A stretch of DNA of 5,670 nt from Fimbriimonadaceae bacterium (GTDB lineage Bacteria; Armatimonadota; Fimbriimonadia; Fimbriimonadales; Fimbriimonadaceae): assembly GCA_019694835.1 (NCBI GenBank), contig JAIBBE010000059.1, forward strand, positions 1 through 5,670, written 5' to 3'. The notes below the pieces were generated by a model that was given only the letters and a program-made list of their open reading frames with translations, had not been told where the DNA came from and ran no database searches. The position numbers and the translations under genes are program-made. Positions 5,008 through 5,670 of this stretch are shown here, one piece after another. The stretch's first letter is position 1. The number at the start of each line of letters is the position of its first letter.

Positions 5008-5041
5008 CCGGTCAACCCGTTAGCCAACCTGAGTGCAACGC

Positions 5042-5670
5042 ATGAACAAAGATTCATCACCCGTCATGCTCATCACTGGCGCCAGCCGAGGCATCGGCGC
5101 GGCGACAGCGAAGCTCGCTGCACAGCGCGGCTATGCGGTGTGCGTCAACTATCGACAGAACGAAGCGGCGGCCAGGAAGGTCGTGGACGAGATCGTCGCT
5201 GCTGGGGGCCGTGCAGTGGCCGTGCGTGCGGATATCTCGATCGAGTCGGAAGTCGTGCGGCTGTTCAAGACCTGCGACGAGGCGTTGGGGAGAGTCTCGG
5301 CGCTGGTCAACAACGCCGGCATTATCGAGACCCAGATGCGGGTCGAGCAGATGGACGCCAACCGGATCCACCGGATCCTGGCGACCAATGTCGTCGGTTC
5401 GTTCCTGTGTGCCCGCGAGGCCATGCGTCGGATGTCCACGAAGCAGGGTGGAACCGGCGGCGCGATCGTGAACGTGTCGTCCGGCGCGGCAAAGGTCGGA
5501 TCACCGGGAGAGTACGTGGACTATGCCGCGTCGAAAGGGGCCATCGATACGTTCACGATCGGCCTCGCGAAAGAGGTGGCGCTAGAAGGGATTCGCGTCA
5601 ACGCCGTGCGGGCGGGCTTCATCTACACCGAACTGCACGCCAGCGGCGGTGAGCCGAACCGGGTTGAACG
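5042..5670 (+). CDS. Short-chain dehydrogenase/reductase (SDR), partial at 3' end
   Basis: The first 209 codons are present; the gene runs off the window with perhaps 40 residues missing, judging from the usual classical SDR length of about 250. Motifs appear in order: the Rossmann glycine motif TGASRGIG (12-19), Arg38 after the second strand in VNYR (NADP(H) preference likely), ADIS (63-66), NNAG (90-93), catalytic Asn116 in TNVVG, the catalytic Ser in NVSS (146-147), and YAASK with Tyr161 and Lys165. The segment GSPGEYVDYAASKGA and the later AGFIYTELHASGGEP resemble the subgroup often labelled glucose 1-dehydrogenase or 3-oxoacyl-ACP-reductase-like. Such names rarely identify the true substrate. 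The protein is a cytoplasmic, usually tetrameric oxidoreductase. All catalytic residues are intact. The RBS is weak. Confidence 0.93.
   Translation, partial: MNKDSSPVMLITGASRGIGAATAKLAAQRGYAVCVNYRQNEAAARKVVDEIVAAGGRAVAVRADISIESEVVRLFKTCDEALGRVSALVNNAGIIETQMRVEQMDANRIHRILATNVVGSFLCAREAMRRMSTKQGGTGGAIVNVSSGAAKVGSPGEYVDYAASKGAIDTFTIGLAKEVALEGIRVNAVRAGFIYTELHASGGEPNRVE

Overview
The window is GC-rich chromosomal DNA with every recognisable gene on the + strand. The conserved proteins (class D beta-lactamase-like protein, Dabb, YCII, DoxX-like and SDR proteins) and their high third-position GC fit a free-living proteobacterium. A Xanthomonadales-type gammaproteobacterium is my guess, from general resemblance only.

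Region 1 (1-1004) holds the C-terminal end of an unrecognised gene, then an exported protein with the class D (OXA-type) beta-lactamase fold. Its catalytic residues are missing: the Ser of S-x-x-K is Ala, S-x-V reads S-V-D and K-T-G reads Q-S-A. The reading frame is intact and the rest of the fold is conserved, so it looks like a maintained pseudoenzyme rather than a decayed gene.

Region 2 (1005-1689) has no convincing gene but is strongly palindromic. A 291-bp element (1195-1485) has perfect 24-bp terminal inverted repeats and contains two further hairpin modules, each crowned by a 6-bp stem with a 5-nt loop. It sits inside a second, diverged 32-bp inverted repeat (1016-1047 / 1518-1549). 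I read this as a MITE-like non-autonomous element, possibly nested in an older one.

Region 3 (1690-2879) holds two genes with visibly lower GC and less biased codons than their surroundings: a HEPN-like alpha-helical protein and a membrane protein with a C-terminal PH-like beta-rich region. Together with the palindromic element this looks like acquired DNA.

Region 4 (2915-5670) is a run of small housekeeping or stress-type genes: a Dabb-domain protein, a YCII-family protein, a small three-helix membrane protein of unknown family, a DoxX-like membrane protein, a small hydrophobic membrane protein and the first 209 codons of a short-chain dehydrogenase/reductase. Some are closely spaced (34-43 nt), but nothing indicates one shared pathway. 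The most original signals are the dead class D beta-lactamase homologue and the layered palindromic element beside the HEPN-like gene.
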